Shown here: positions 1 through 6,943 of the stretch, one piece after another
Numbering within the stretch: the stretch's first letter is position 1
How the letters are laid out: every line of letters begins with the position of its first letter
From: JBBAAW01 sp041658075
GTDB lineage: Bacteria; Patescibacteriota; WWE3; UBA101185; UBA10185
DNA length: 21,379 bases
Direction of reading: 5' to 3'
Assembly (NCBI GenBank): GCA_041658075.1
Contig: JBBAAW010000014.1
Coordinates: 1-21,379 of the forward strand
Made by a program: the position numbers and the translations under genes
The notes under the pieces: generated by a model
Told to the model about the DNA's origin: nothing
Databases searched by the model: none
The model's input: the letters and a program-made list of their open reading frames with translations, nothing else

Positions 1-1
1 T

Positions 2-88
2 AAAAAGATCACTTTGCGCCAGGCCGCCTATATTATTGCCGTCAGACGCATCCTAGCTGCCGAAAAGTGGCGCGGTAATTTGGTATAA
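2..88 (+). CDS. C-terminal fragment of a probable Glu/Leu/Phe/Val dehydrogenase
   Basis: The window opens inside a reading frame that gives 28 codons before TAA at 86-88. The tail contains LRQAAYIIAVRRI followed by AAEKWRG. This matches the pattern at the end of glutamate/leucine/phenylalanine dehydrogenases (Arg-x-Ala-Ala-Tyr, a helix ending in R-R-I/V, then a short K-x-R-G end). Those enzymes catalyse NAD(P)-dependent oxidative deamination of amino acids in the cytosol. Only the last helix is visible, so the assignment rests on one short motif and the catalytic part lies outside the window. The natural stop and the absence of another good frame support a real gene end. Confidence 0.5.
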   Translation, partial: KKITLRQAAYIIAVRRILAAEKWRGNLV

Positions 89-220
89 ATTCTTATTTTT
101 ATCAAAACGACAGAAATTGATGGAAAAACGAAACCCCCGCATGATCAATCTGGTACGGGTAGTCAATAAGAGGACGGTTCTGAATTGTGGCGGAGGGCTT
201 GGGACATACTTGGAACTTTT

Positions 221-616
221 TTAGAACAGATCTCCGTCCCATGGATATGGTAATAATTCCCTAAGTTTAACAACTTTATCTTTTTGGATTACCACGTCCA
301 TTTCTAAATTACCGCTGTCGATTTGGTACATAAACTCTCTACATCTACCGCAAGGAGGAAGAACAGTGCCGTCCTCAAGAACTGCAACAATTTTCTTAAT
401 CTTAAATTCCTGATTGGTCACCATGGCCGCAATGGCAGCGTGTTCTGCACAAAAACTCATACTTGAGGGTACATCGATGCTAACACCTAGGTAAATATTT
501 CCCTCGTTTGTAACTAAGGCGCATCCACAATCTGCAGTTGTAGATCCGTGACGCATAACTTTGGATTTTACTAATAATCGCGCCTTTTCGATAAGCTCTT
601 CGGTGGTTGTTTCCAT
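221..616 (-). CDS. cdd: Cytidine deaminase (CDA/blasticidin-S deaminase-like)
   Basis: The 131 aa protein is the usual length of a homotetrameric cytidine deaminase, a cytosolic zinc enzyme of pyrimidine salvage that deaminates cytidine and deoxycytidine to uridine forms. The zinc site is complete: CAEH at residues 56-59 gives one Cys ligand and the catalytic Glu58, and PCGRC at 88-92 gives the other two Cys ligands. In classical CDAs the first motif is CAER; His here leans slightly toward blasticidin-S-deaminase-like members, so the exact nucleoside is open. The start is the ATG at 614-616; no Shine-Dalgarno is evident upstream. A tRNA-Ser gene lies just upstream on the same strand. Confidence 0.9.
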   Translation of the reverse strand: METTTEELIEKARLLVKSKVMRHGSTTADCGCALVTNEGNIYLGVSIDVPSSMSFCAEHAAIAAMVTNQEFKIKKIVAVLEDGTVLPPCGRCREFMYQIDSGNLEMDVVIQKDKVVKLRELLPYPWDGDLF

Positions 617-655
617 AATACGTACGATAGCTTAAGTTCACACTATGTTCTAGTC

Positions 656-744
656 TGGCGGAGGGAGCGGGATTCGAACCCGCGAGGGGATTTCGCCCCG
701 CAGACTTTCCAGGTCTGTGCACTAAGCCACTATGCGATCCCTCC
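656..744 (-). tRNA. tRNA-Ser(GGA)
   Basis: On the minus strand the sequence folds into a class II tRNA. The acceptor GGAGGGA pairs with TCCCTCC, the D arm is closed by GCA/TGC, and the anticodon stem CAGAC/GTCTG encloses CTGGAAA with anticodon GGA. A long variable arm has stem GGGG/CCCC, and the T arm is GCGGG TTCGAAT CCCGC. The discriminator is G and the CCA end is encoded (656-658). The long variable arm and the GGA anticodon identify serine, reading UCC/UCU. Confidence 0.97.
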
Positions 745-801
745 TTGTTTCTGCCTTTGGCGGAATGACGATCGTTCGTAGCCCATTTTAACATCTTTAA
801 G

Positions 802-807
802 TATAAT
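802..807 (+). promoter_or_regulatory. -10 box placing transcription start at the manC-like ATG
   Basis: A perfect TATAAT lies at 802-807 and the ATG of the next gene begins 6 nt later at 814, which is the standard distance from -10 box to transcription start. No good -35 hexamer is found 16-18 nt upstream and no Shine-Dalgarno exists. A leaderless mRNA is therefore the simplest reading. Confidence 0.55.
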
Positions 808-813
808 GGGTAG

Positions 814-1890
814 ATGAAGCTCATAATTTTTGCCGGTGGTGTGGGAACTCGTTTGTGGCCTCTTTCCAGAAAATCTTTACCCAAGCAGTTCATAAAGATG
901 TTTAACGGTAAATCTACGTTGCAGATGGCTGTTGAGCGGGTTAAAGAGACGTTTGGGATGGAAAATATAATTATTAGCACCAACGAGCAGTATGTTTCTA
1001 TGGTTAAGGCAGAGCTTTCGGAAATTCCTGTTTCAAATATTGTGGGGGAACCGGAAAAGCGTGATTTAGGTTCCGCTGTAGGTTTAAATTTAATGCGACT
1101 AAAAAAGCAGGGCTATAAAGGTCCGGTAGCACTTTTATGGGCGGATCATTTAATAAAAAATGTTAGCGAATATCTAAATCTTCTTAAAGTGTCGCGCGAC
1201 TACGTTATAGAAAATCCCGAAAAGTTAGTTTTTGTTGGAGAAGAGCCTCGTTTTGCTTGGGATAACGGTGGGTGGATAAAGTTTGGGAAAAAGATCGAGG
1301 GTAAATTTTTTGAATACAAAGAGTGGGTTTATAAACCCGGTATGGAAAAATCCGCTGAGATGTTTAAATCGGGTGAGTGGGTGTGGAATTCCGGCTATGT
1401 GGTGGAGGATTTAGATTTTGCTTTAAGTTTGTTTAAAAAATTCCAGCCGGAGTTATGTGAGGGACTAGATGAAATTTACCGCGTGTTGGGTACGGAAGGC
1501 GAGGCTAAAGTCATTAAAGAGATATATCCAAATCTACCCAAAATAAGTCACGATGCAGCAATTTCTCAAAACGTGTCGCCGGATCAAGCGGTAGTTTATT
1601 GTGCAGATATGGGGTGGTCGGACCCGGGAACGCTTTACGCTTTAAAAGAAGCTTTGATACCAAATGAATCGGACAACCTGGAGTACGGTCTAACTAGTCT
1701 TACTGACTCAAAAGACACAATGATTTACAATCTGGAAAACGATAAATTGGTGGTGGGAATTGGTCTGAATGGGATGGTTGTGGTCAATACTAAAGATGTA
1801 ATTTTAGTAGTTCCTAAAAATAAAGTTTTGCAAATTTCAAAACTGGTCGACTCCTTAGGCGAAGATTCAAAGTTTAAAGGTTTTGTTTAA
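814..1890 (+). CDS. manC: Mannose-1-phosphate guanylyltransferase-like nucleotidyltransferase
   Basis: The 358 aa protein belongs to the sugar-phosphate nucleotidyltransferases that make GDP-mannose from mannose-1-phosphate and GTP for cell-surface glycans. The signature FAGGVGTRLWPLSRKSLPKQF spans residues 6-26 (nucleotide binding; Arg and Lys of the pyrophosphorylase loop). Later landmarks are WADHLI, WNSGYVV and MGWSDPGT, matching the usual SDH, WNSG and GWSDVG elements. The length equals the catalytic domain plus a short C-terminal part; the fused isomerase (cupin) domain of bifunctional ManC proteins is absent. Some inner motifs diverge: RDLGSAVGL stands where RNTAPAIAL is typical, so another hexose-1-phosphate is possible. 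The ATG at 814 has no Shine-Dalgarno but a TATAAT 6 nt before it. Confidence 0.85.
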   Translation: MKLIIFAGGVGTRLWPLSRKSLPKQFIKMFNGKSTLQMAVERVKETFGMENIIISTNEQYVSMVKAELSEIPVSNIVGEPEKRDLGSAVGLNLMRLKKQGYKGPVALLWADHLIKNVSEYLNLLKVSRDYVIENPEKLVFVGEEPRFAWDNGGWIKFGKKIEGKFFEYKEWVYKPGMEKSAEMFKSGEWVWNSGYVVEDLDFALSLFKKFQPELCEGLDEIYRVLGTEGEAKVIKEIYPNLPKISHDAAISQNVSPDQAVVYCADMGWSDPGTLYALKEALIPNESDNLEYGLTSLTDSKDTMIYNLENDKLVVGIGLNGMVVVNTKDVILVVPKNKVLQISKLVDSLGEDSKFKGFV

Positions 1891-1903
1891 CATACCGTTG
1901 TGG

Positions 1904-1918
1904 TTGTTACTGTAACAA
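1904..1918. repeat. 15-bp palindrome between convergent genes
   Basis: TTGTTAC-T-GTAACAA is a perfect inverted repeat in the 34-nt gap between the convergent guanylyltransferase and methyltransferase genes. It has no T-tract and almost no loop, so it is a poor intrinsic terminator. Its position between the two 3' ends is the only hint of a role. Confidence 0.35.
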
Positions 1919-1924
1919 TACGTA

Positions 1925-2752
1925 TTATCTGCCTTCTTTTTTCTCACAAAACAACAATATTTCCTTACTGTCGAATATATTATTTTCTTTCTCAGACCAA
2001 TTTCCTGCTTTTACATATCTTGACCATAGAACAGTAAAGCCATTTTCTTCACATATTTTGACGATCTCGTCTTTCGTATATCTGCGGTCTTTTACTATAA
2101 CCTCTGTTGGTGATCCCGCATCCGACCTGAAGCGCTCTTTTCTATAGGTTATTCTAGTTTGTGAATCAATAAGAAGATATTTATGATTAAAAATGTTTCC
2201 AGTTCTCTCCATTGTGTCACTAGCCACTAGATCCAGGAGTTTATCGTGTTCATACTCAAAAACGAAATAGTTCTCAGGCGTTGCTCTATATGCTGAATAA
2301 TCATAATTCATAACTGATATCAGGGCTTTTCCGTTAGGTTGAAGGCATCTATGTATCGCGCGAACAATGTTATTATTCTCATTATCAATAGAAGAACCAA
2401 TTACGTCATATAAACAAATTACAAAATCAAACTGACGTTTAAAACTAAATGTTCTGAAGTCTGCATTAATGAATAAAGGCCCCAACTTTCTTTTCCCCCT
2501 CACTGCATTTGCCCGCTTAATGAACGATTCTACATAATCAATTCCTGTAATAAAATATCCCTTCTCTGCAAAAGCATTTGAGTGTCTACCAATTCCGCAT
2601 CCTACATCTAATAACTTGTGCCTTTTGTTTATCTTACATGTTTTTATAACGAATCTAACTTCATCGTCGGCGTATGCAGCCCATTTATGTTCTTCATTTA
2701 TCAACATTCGAGAAAAAGCTTGTTTTGTTGTCACCTCTGAAGTATTTAACAT
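1925..2752 (-). CDS. Class I SAM-dependent methyltransferase
   Basis: The 275 aa cytosolic protein has a Rossmann-type methyltransferase core. LLDVGCGIGRHS (about residues 47-58) is the SAM-binding motif I, followed by the acidic ribose-binding residue in GYFITGID (about 66-73). A later hydrophobic strand, FDFVICLYDVIG (about 109-120), fits motif IV. The C-terminal third continues with mixed beta segments typical of Methyltransf_11/25 enzymes. Nothing in the sequence identifies the substrate (small molecule, lipid or sugar). The gene is more AT-rich than the neighbouring guanylyltransferase and is flanked by tRNA genes, a common setting for acquired genes. It has its own promoter (2802-2829) and a leader of about 40 nt containing a 12-bp palindrome. 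Confidence 0.85.
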   Translation of the reverse strand: MLNTSEVTTKQAFSRMLINEEHKWAAYADDEVRFVIKTCKINKRHKLLDVGCGIGRHSNAFAEKGYFITGIDYVESFIKRANAVRGKRKLGPLFINADFRTFSFKRQFDFVICLYDVIGSSIDNENNNIVRAIHRCLQPNGKALISVMNYDYSAYRATPENYFVFEYEHDKLLDLVASDTMERTGNIFNHKYLLIDSQTRITYRKERFRSDAGSPTEVIVKDRRYTKDEIVKICEENGFTVLWSRYVKAGNWSEKENNIFDSKEILLFCEKKEGR

Positions 2753-2763
2753 GCCACTAACTA

Positions 2764-2775
2764 GTTTCTAGAAAC
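2764..2775. promoter_or_regulatory. Palindrome in the methyltransferase leader (possible operator)
   Basis: GTTTCTAGAAAC is a perfect 12-bp palindrome lying between the predicted transcription start (near 2795) and the ATG at 2752. Its position downstream of the -10 box suits a repressor site or a small RNA hairpin. No regulator gene is adjacent. Confidence 0.35.
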
Positions 2776-2801
2776 AAAGCGAACTATTTACGATAGCCCG
2801 T

Positions 2802-2829
2802 ATTATAGGAACTATTTTAGTAAAGTCAA
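2802..2829 (-). promoter_or_regulatory. Sigma-70-type promoter for the methyltransferase gene
   Basis: Read on the minus strand, TTGACT (complement of 2824-2829) is followed after 16 nt by TATAAT (complement of 2802-2807). Both hexamers are close to consensus and the spacing is good. Confidence 0.7.
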
Positions 2830-2904
2830 ACTAACATTATATATTGTAGGAAAAACGCTTTTATCTGGCGACGCCACGGCGGACTAGTAGGAACATCCTT
2901 TGAG

Positions 2905-2995
2905 TGGCGGAGGGAGGGGGATTCGAACCCCCGTGTGAGTTACCCCACGCTTAGTTTTCGAGACTAGCCCAGTATGACCACTTTGGTATCCCTCC
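2905..2995 (-). tRNA. tRNA-Ser(CGA)
   Basis: Class II tRNA on the minus strand: acceptor GGAGGGA/TCCCTCC, D arm closed by CCA/TGG, anticodon loop CTCGAAA with anticodon CGA, long variable arm with GTG/CAC stem, and T arm GGGGG TTCGAAT CCCCC. The discriminator is G and CCA is encoded at 2905-2907. The anticodon stem CTAGT/ACTAA has an apparent C-A mismatch at its outer pair. The acceptor stem is identical to that of the tRNA-Ser(GGA) at 656-744. Confidence 0.95.
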
Positions 2996-3028
2996 GAAGT
3001 TTTGTATGCTTACGCTATTGCGCATCCT

Positions 3029-3034
3029 ATTATA
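3029..3034 (-). promoter_or_regulatory. -10 box upstream of tRNA-Ser(CGA)
   Basis: The complement of 3029-3034 reads TATAAT, about 34 nt before the mature 5' end of the tRNA. No convincing -35 is present. Distance and orientation fit a tRNA promoter with a leader of roughly 27 nt. Confidence 0.4.
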
Positions 3035-3055
3035 CTTTATAGTGAGGATACTCGC

Positions 3056-3718
3056 TTAATACGACTCTACCCCAGGATTTATTACATTGTTACTACTCGG
3101 GACACTTTCCGGTTTGGTATTTTTATTAAGATCCTGTTGAATTTGCGTCACAAGTGTGGCCATATCATATTGCAAGGTTAGATTCTTTCTAAAATTATCA
3201 AATGACTTATAAGCCAAGCCTCCGTCGATAACCAAGAATAAAATAAGTACCATAAGTCCGGCAAAAAACCCGTTATGTTTCTTTATAACATAAGTTCCTG
3301 CTAAGGAGTCGTGCCAAGCCTGTTTTTGAGGGTTTTTAAAAATCCAGTAATAACCAAGTCCCAAAAGGGCGTTGGAGGCAATTTTAGCAATATATTCTCT
3401 AAAAAGCGCGTTTTTATATGTAAGTAGTGAGCCATCAAGTCGTGTAATTTGTAGGCCACAAGCAAGTTTTCCAAATCCCGCGCCAATTTTACTTATCAAA
3501 AGAGGACGAATTAATAATTTGAGAATTCCAGTACATAAAATTACATAAAGCAAAAACCATAAAAAGCTTGGAATAAAGGTTTCAACACCGGAACTTCCAA
3601 AGGCACTTAACAGAAAAAGAGGTACAAAGAAGTTTGGAGACCAGACAATGATATCTACGGCTTCAGCAAACCACCTGATCCAAAAACCGGCAAAATCTGT
3701 TTGATTATTGTTGTTCAT
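3056..3718 (-). CDS. RDD family membrane protein
   Basis: With the start at the ATG at 3716-3718 the product is 220 aa. An N-terminal hydrophobic pair begins with FWIRWFAEAVDIIVW (the Arg and Asp positions of the RDD family). After a second pair come KLACGLQITRLDG, then the conserved RDD tail WHDSLAGTYVI, a further membrane segment and a hydrophilic C-terminus. RDD proteins are integral membrane proteins of mostly unknown function, some linked to ion transport. The start is preferred over an upstream one because ATGGAAGAAAATA just before it both supplies a weak Shine-Dalgarno and encodes the end of the upstream membrane gene, with a 14-bp overlap. This is a translationally coupled pair. Confidence 0.8.
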   Translation of the reverse strand: MNNNNQTDFAGFWIRWFAEAVDIIVWSPNFFVPLFLLSAFGSSGVETFIPSFLWFLLYVILCTGILKLLIRPLLISKIGAGFGKLACGLQITRLDGSLLTYKNALFREYIAKIASNALLGLGYYWIFKNPQKQAWHDSLAGTYVIKKHNGFFAGLMVLILFLVIDGGLAYKSFDNFRKNLTLQYDMATLVTQIQQDLNKNTKPESVPSSNNVINPGVESY

Positions 3719-4766
3719 TATTTTCTTCCATAAGTTGTCTATAAAGTAAAACCCATGTTGACTGAGTAAAAACCGCTGAAATTGCACCAATAAATCCCAT
3801 TAGCATAATAATTACCAAAAGCGCCAAAAATACAATTGGGCCCGCTGCTATCATAAAAGGAGGAAAGGCTACTGCTCCCATAACTGACGCTATACCAATT
3901 CCTCCAAAAACAAGAAGGCCGACCATGGAAGCTACACCAAACACGCAACCGGAAAAGCAATTGATGATCAACATAATAAAAACATCCATAAAGAATTTTT
4001 TAAAGACTGTAAATCCCCTGCCAAAGCCCTCTTTCCATTTGAGCGACTCTAAATTGATAGCCAATATTCCTAAATTTACAGATGCGCCTAAAATTATGCT
4101 TGCAGTAACCACTGCGACTGCCCACAGAATTCCAATAAAAACCGCTATAACTTTTCCTGTTTCTCCCAATAAGACTACCGGGATTAATAGTATGAGAATG
4201 GATACAATGACTATGAGAGCTAATGCGAGCCCCGGGAGTACTCTTACTTTAATGACCTCTACGGCGTTTAATTTTCCTTTGTCCGACATTTGAGATAAAG
4301 TTAACGACTCGCCCACGCTTTCTTTATAGACTCCGTAAATTAAACCGGATTGTGCCCAAGATTTTCCATACAAAGACACGGCAATAAAAATTGTAACAGT
4401 AGCTATGGTTAGAAGTCCCAGCGCGACGTAAAAGGAAAACGGGACAGTATTCAGAAGTCCTTTTAAACTACTTGTAGCTGACTCTGCCCTGTTATTCATC
4501 GACCCCAAAACTTCCGGAAGGTCCAATGTTAGTAAGTTGCTGTTTAATAGGTTAGGATCGCTTTGGTCAGTAGGGATTTTGTAGTCAACCACACTGTTCT
4601 CCTGTTTTTGATTTTGCTTTAGGGCATCACCAAAATTACCTCCCGAACCAATGTTTGCTCCCGCGCCGAGACTTGCTAAAACCAGTCCAAAGACCCACAG
4701 GCGTTTGTTACTCTTAGTGATTTTAATGGAGTCTTTAATAATTTTTGAGAAATCTGCTTTCACCAT
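3705..4766 (-). CDS. Multi-span membrane protein of unknown function
   Basis: From the ATG at 4764-4766 the product is 353 aa. A short basic N-terminus (VKADFSKIIKDSIKITKSNK) precedes a first hydrophobic segment. A Ser/Asn-rich, probably external loop of about 80 residues follows, then around five strongly hydrophobic stretches, and a polar tail ending EENNEQQ. The layout resembles DUF975/glycerophosphoryl-diester-phosphodiesterase membrane-domain-like proteins often seen in small bacterial genomes, but I do not recognise a specific family. It overlaps the RDD gene by 14 bp and heads a two-gene operon. A longer frame from TTG at 4799 exists, but that TTGACA is better read as the -35 promoter element. 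Confidence 0.75.
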   Translation of the reverse strand: MVKADFSKIIKDSIKITKSNKRLWVFGLVLASLGAGANIGSGGNFGDALKQNQKQENSVVDYKIPTDQSDPNLLNSNLLTLDLPEVLGSMNNRAESATSSLKGLLNTVPFSFYVALGLLTIATVTIFIAVSLYGKSWAQSGLIYGVYKESVGESLTLSQMSDKGKLNAVEVIKVRVLPGLALALIVIVSILILLIPVVLLGETGKVIAVFIGILWAVAVVTASIILGASVNLGILAINLESLKWKEGFGRGFTVFKKFFMDVFIMLIINCFSGCVFGVASMVGLLVFGGIGIASVMGAVAFPPFMIAAGPIVFLALLVIIMLMGFIGAISAVFTQSTWVLLYRQLMEENNEQQ

Positions 4767-4770
4767 AATT

Positions 4771-4799
4771 AGTATGGTTCTGTTAACTTTAAATGTCAA
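4771..4799 (-). promoter_or_regulatory. Promoter immediately before the membrane operon
   Basis: On the minus strand a perfect TTGACA (complement of 4794-4799) is followed after 17 nt by CATACT (complement of 4771-4776). The ATG at 4766 follows only 4 nt after that -10 box, so the transcript should be leaderless or nearly so. A shifted -10 (TACTAA) with longer spacing is an alternative. Confidence 0.55.
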
Positions 4800-4814
4800 T
4801 CAAAAATTCTTGGT

Positions 4815-5810
4815 TTAACCAAGGATAATTTTTATCAGGGCTTTACCAAGTTTTTCAGGATCGTGGCGAATTAAGCTTCTTTGGATTCTATCGGAAATTG
4901 TTTTTCCATATTTTGTACTACCTACTGTATCCGAGGGTATTACTTTAGTCCGTTTGTTTTCTGTTAAGTCGTTAACTACCGGTCCCACCTCACAAGTTTT
5001 TTTGTACCATCCAACTACACTTTTTTCAACTTTTCCGTTATTAATTAAAATGTAATCAAAAACCAACCCCCTTGAAATTTTTTTAAGTTCTGTTATGAAA
5101 TTACTAGCTTTAAAGCCGTCTGTTTGCCCTCTTTTAGTCATTAAGTTGACTACAAAGATCTTTTTTGCAGTGCTTTTTGTTATTGCCCGTGCCATGCCGT
5201 CAACTAAGAAGTTTGGTAGAATGCTAGTGTGCAAATCTCCAGGCCCAATTATTATGAAGTCTGCGACTTCGATTGCTTTCAACGACTCTTTGGTGGCGTA
5301 CGCCTTGGGTGAGATCCAGCATTTAGAAATTTTTCGCACGGGAGACTTCCAATCTTCTCCCAATACATCGATTTTTGCCTCGCCTTCCACTACGGTTCCG
5401 TCGCTCAACTTGGCATAAAGCGTAGATTTGTCTAAAGTCACGGGCAAAATATCCCCCTTGGTTTTTAGTAGTTTTTGAGAGACTTTTATTGCTTCAGGCA
5501 ACGATCCCGCCATCTTTTCAATAGTCGATAAAAAGATGTTTCCAAAAGTGTGACCATTTAAGTCGCCGTTCTCAAATCTGTAAGTAAAAAGATCCCGCCA
5601 AATTTTGCTTTCATCCGAGAGTGCTACAAGAGCCTGTCTTACATCGCCCGGAGGAAGAACTCCTAGTTGATCTCTAAGTCGTCCGGTTGATCCACCAGAG
5701 TCAATCATGGAAACTATTGCTTTAAGTTTTACTGGATAGTTTTTTAAAGCTGAAAGAGTCACAAAAGTTCCAGTTCCTCCACCAATTATTACTACATTCT
5801 TAATTGACAT
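4815..5810 (-). CDS. yvcK: YvcK/GlmR family (CofD-like) UDP-GlcNAc-binding protein
   Basis: The 331 aa protein matches the YvcK (GlmR, 'gluconeogenesis factor') family in length and motifs: NVVIIGGGTGT near the N-terminus, SMIDSGGSTGRLR at about 34-46, LPPGDVRQALVALS, the GHTFGNIFLST block at about 86-96 and IIGPGDLHTSILP. In Bacillus the protein binds UDP-GlcNAc and helps direct carbon to cell-wall precursors. The start ATG has a strong AGGAGGTG upstream, lying inside the 3' end of the preceding gene, which it overlaps by 11 bp. It is therefore probably co-translated with the hydrogenase-associated protein. CofD proper (F420 synthesis) shares the fold, but the GHTFGN block and the length favour YvcK. 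Confidence 0.9.
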   Translation of the reverse strand: MSIKNVVIIGGGTGTFVTLSALKNYPVKLKAIVSMIDSGGSTGRLRDQLGVLPPGDVRQALVALSDESKIWRDLFTYRFENGDLNGHTFGNIFLSTIEKMAGSLPEAIKVSQKLLKTKGDILPVTLDKSTLYAKLSDGTVVEGEAKIDVLGEDWKSPVRKISKCWISPKAYATKESLKAIEVADFIIIGPGDLHTSILPNFLVDGMARAITKSTAKKIFVVNLMTKRGQTDGFKASNFITELKKISRGLVFDYILINNGKVEKSVVGWYKKTCEVGPVVNDLTENKRTKVIPSDTVGSTKYGKTISDRIQRSLIRHDPEKLGKALIKIILG

Positions 5811-6507
5811 GCGATAACACCTCCTGTGTCCAAAAAGAAAGTTGGTTGACCTCTTTTAATGTTAAAACTTTTACCGCCTGACCCCAATGCACAGCCACAA
5901 CGTCTCCCAACTTTAATTTAGGTAAGAAACCGTCAATAAATTTTGCCTGTCCATTTTTTTGGGTTAATTTATAGTTCTTACCTGATTTTTTCAGCGAGTA
6001 TAGGTTTGCTACTAGTTCATTATTTTTAATCTTGATCACTTCTCCCCAACGAATCATGCAATTGTTTATCGACTCTAAATTAAACGGTACCGACCCGCTT
6101 GCTTTCCCCACCCCCACATGCAGAACTTGGAAAAGATGGTGCGGAATAAATACTTTAGGTGTTTTAGTCCGTAGCTCATCTACAAACCAAGTTGGAACAC
6201 CTTGTTTAATGAAGTTATTCAGTAGGGTGTTGTAATGTTCAGTTTTGGACTTTTTCAACCCAGTATTACCTAACCAGTAAGCCTCAACTACTTCATAGGA
6301 AAACTTATCGGACTTTGTTATCTGCGCTAGCGTTTCAAAATAGGGGTTTAACACAATAAATTTAGACAATTCTTCTTTGACGTTGTTACATACGCTCTCA
6401 ATTACGCATTTTTTAAACTTTTCTGCAGCAGAATTCTGGCCGCAATAACCTAAAGAATTGGGTGGCAGGGAGAATCGGCAAGCGAGTTGGAGTGCTTTTT
6501 TATTCAT
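5800..6507 (-). CDS. Hydrogenase-associated conserved protein (DUF6390-like)
   Basis: The 235 aa soluble protein has no catalytic motif I can name. Its N-terminus carries PPNSLGYCGQNSAAEKF (about residues 16-32), and later come YEVVEAYWLGN, HHLFQVLHVGVG, a conserved central CMIRWGEV, and VVAVHWGQAVKVL near the C-terminus. This pattern (Pro-Asn-x-Leu-Gly-Tyr-Cys-Gly, then His-rich and His-Trp-Gly motifs) resembles the family I know as DUF6390, which occurs beside [NiFe]-hydrogenase genes; the name is from memory. The setting fits, with a divergent hydrogenase maturation protease 28 nt away. Conserved Cys and His could suit an assembly factor, but that is inference. The TATAAT lies 8 nt before the ATG. 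Its 3' end overlaps yvcK by 11 bp. Confidence 0.7.
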   Translation of the reverse strand: MNKKALQLACRFSLPPNSLGYCGQNSAAEKFKKCVIESVCNNVKEELSKFIVLNPYFETLAQITKSDKFSYEVVEAYWLGNTGLKKSKTEHYNTLLNNFIKQGVPTWFVDELRTKTPKVFIPHHLFQVLHVGVGKASGSVPFNLESINNCMIRWGEVIKIKNNELVANLYSLKKSGKNYKLTQKNGQAKFIDGFLPKLKLGDVVAVHWGQAVKVLTLKEVNQLSFWTQEVLSHVN

Positions 6508-6515
6508 GTCTGTGT

Positions 6516-6521
6516 ATTATA
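6516..6521 (-). promoter_or_regulatory. -10 box 8 nt before the DUF6390-like ATG
   Basis: The complement reads TATAAT and the ATG starts at 6507, leaving 8 nt. No Shine-Dalgarno is present, so the transcript is probably leaderless or has a 1-3 nt leader. The box lies within the 28-nt gap shared with the divergent protease gene. Confidence 0.5.
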
Positions 6522-6535
6522 CCTTTTAAGGTGTT

Positions 6536-6943
6536 ATGAAGGTTTATGTCTTTGGAAATGATAATATCGAGCGTGATTGTAGTGCTTTAGAAGCTGCTAA
6601 AGTGGTGGCGGATGCGGGTTGGGATGAGGGAGTAGAATTTGTTTTTATAAAACTAAACGAGGACTTACCCTTTGACAACAGGCAAGATGCAATAATCATG
6701 GACGTAGTGCAAGGATTGACGGAGGTTACCTTAATTCAGGACGCCGAGTTGGATAGAATAGTTTTGCCCCCGAGAACTACAGCGCACGATTTTGATTTAG
6801 GATTTCAGCTGAAGTATCTTAAAAAACTCGGGAAATTGGGTCGGGTTAAAATTATCGGCTTGCCTATGGCGGGAAATATCGATTATGATCGAATCCATTC
6901 CATTTTGAGAAAATTAGTGGCGCAAGACATGCAGGGATCATAG
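6536..6943 (+). CDS. [NiFe]-hydrogenase maturation protease (HyaD/HycI family)
   Basis: The 135 aa protein fits the small endopeptidases that clip the C-terminal peptide from the hydrogenase large subunit after nickel insertion. GNDNIERD at residues 7-14 corresponds to the family GNxxxxDD/E motif (metal-sensing acidic residue). Asp56 in IIMDVVQG and His84 in TTAHDFDLGF correspond to the other two nickel-contacting residues (Asp62 and His93 in HybD). All three positions are therefore filled. The gene is convergent with the large-subunit gene and overlaps it by 61 bp. In the overlap its last 20 codons run antisense to the large-subunit codons for the cleavage motif and tail. No Shine-Dalgarno is seen before the ATG. 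Confidence 0.88.
   Translation: MKVYVFGNDNIERDCSALEAAKVVADAGWDEGVEFVFIKLNEDLPFDNRQDAIIMDVVQGLTEVTLIQDAELDRIVLPPRTTAHDFDLGFQLKYLKKLGKLGRVKIIGLPMAGNIDYDRIHSILRKLVAQDMQGS

Noticed and set aside
188..197. TGGCGGAGGG identical to the 3' ends of the two tRNA-Ser genes (complement strand)
   Set aside because: No T-loop, anticodon arm or matching acceptor strand follows, so it is not a tRNA or a clear tRNA remnant; ten matching bases may be chance.
3058..3068. TAATACGACTC, like the start of a T7 phage promoter
   Set aside because: Only the first 11 bases match, it lies at the 3' end of the RDD gene, and no phage-type polymerase or phage gene is present.
3925..4293. 122 aa plus-strand frame opposite the multi-span membrane gene
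   Set aside because: It is a Thr/Ile/Met/Pro-rich shadow of the hydrophobic gene on the other strand, without promoter or ribosome site.
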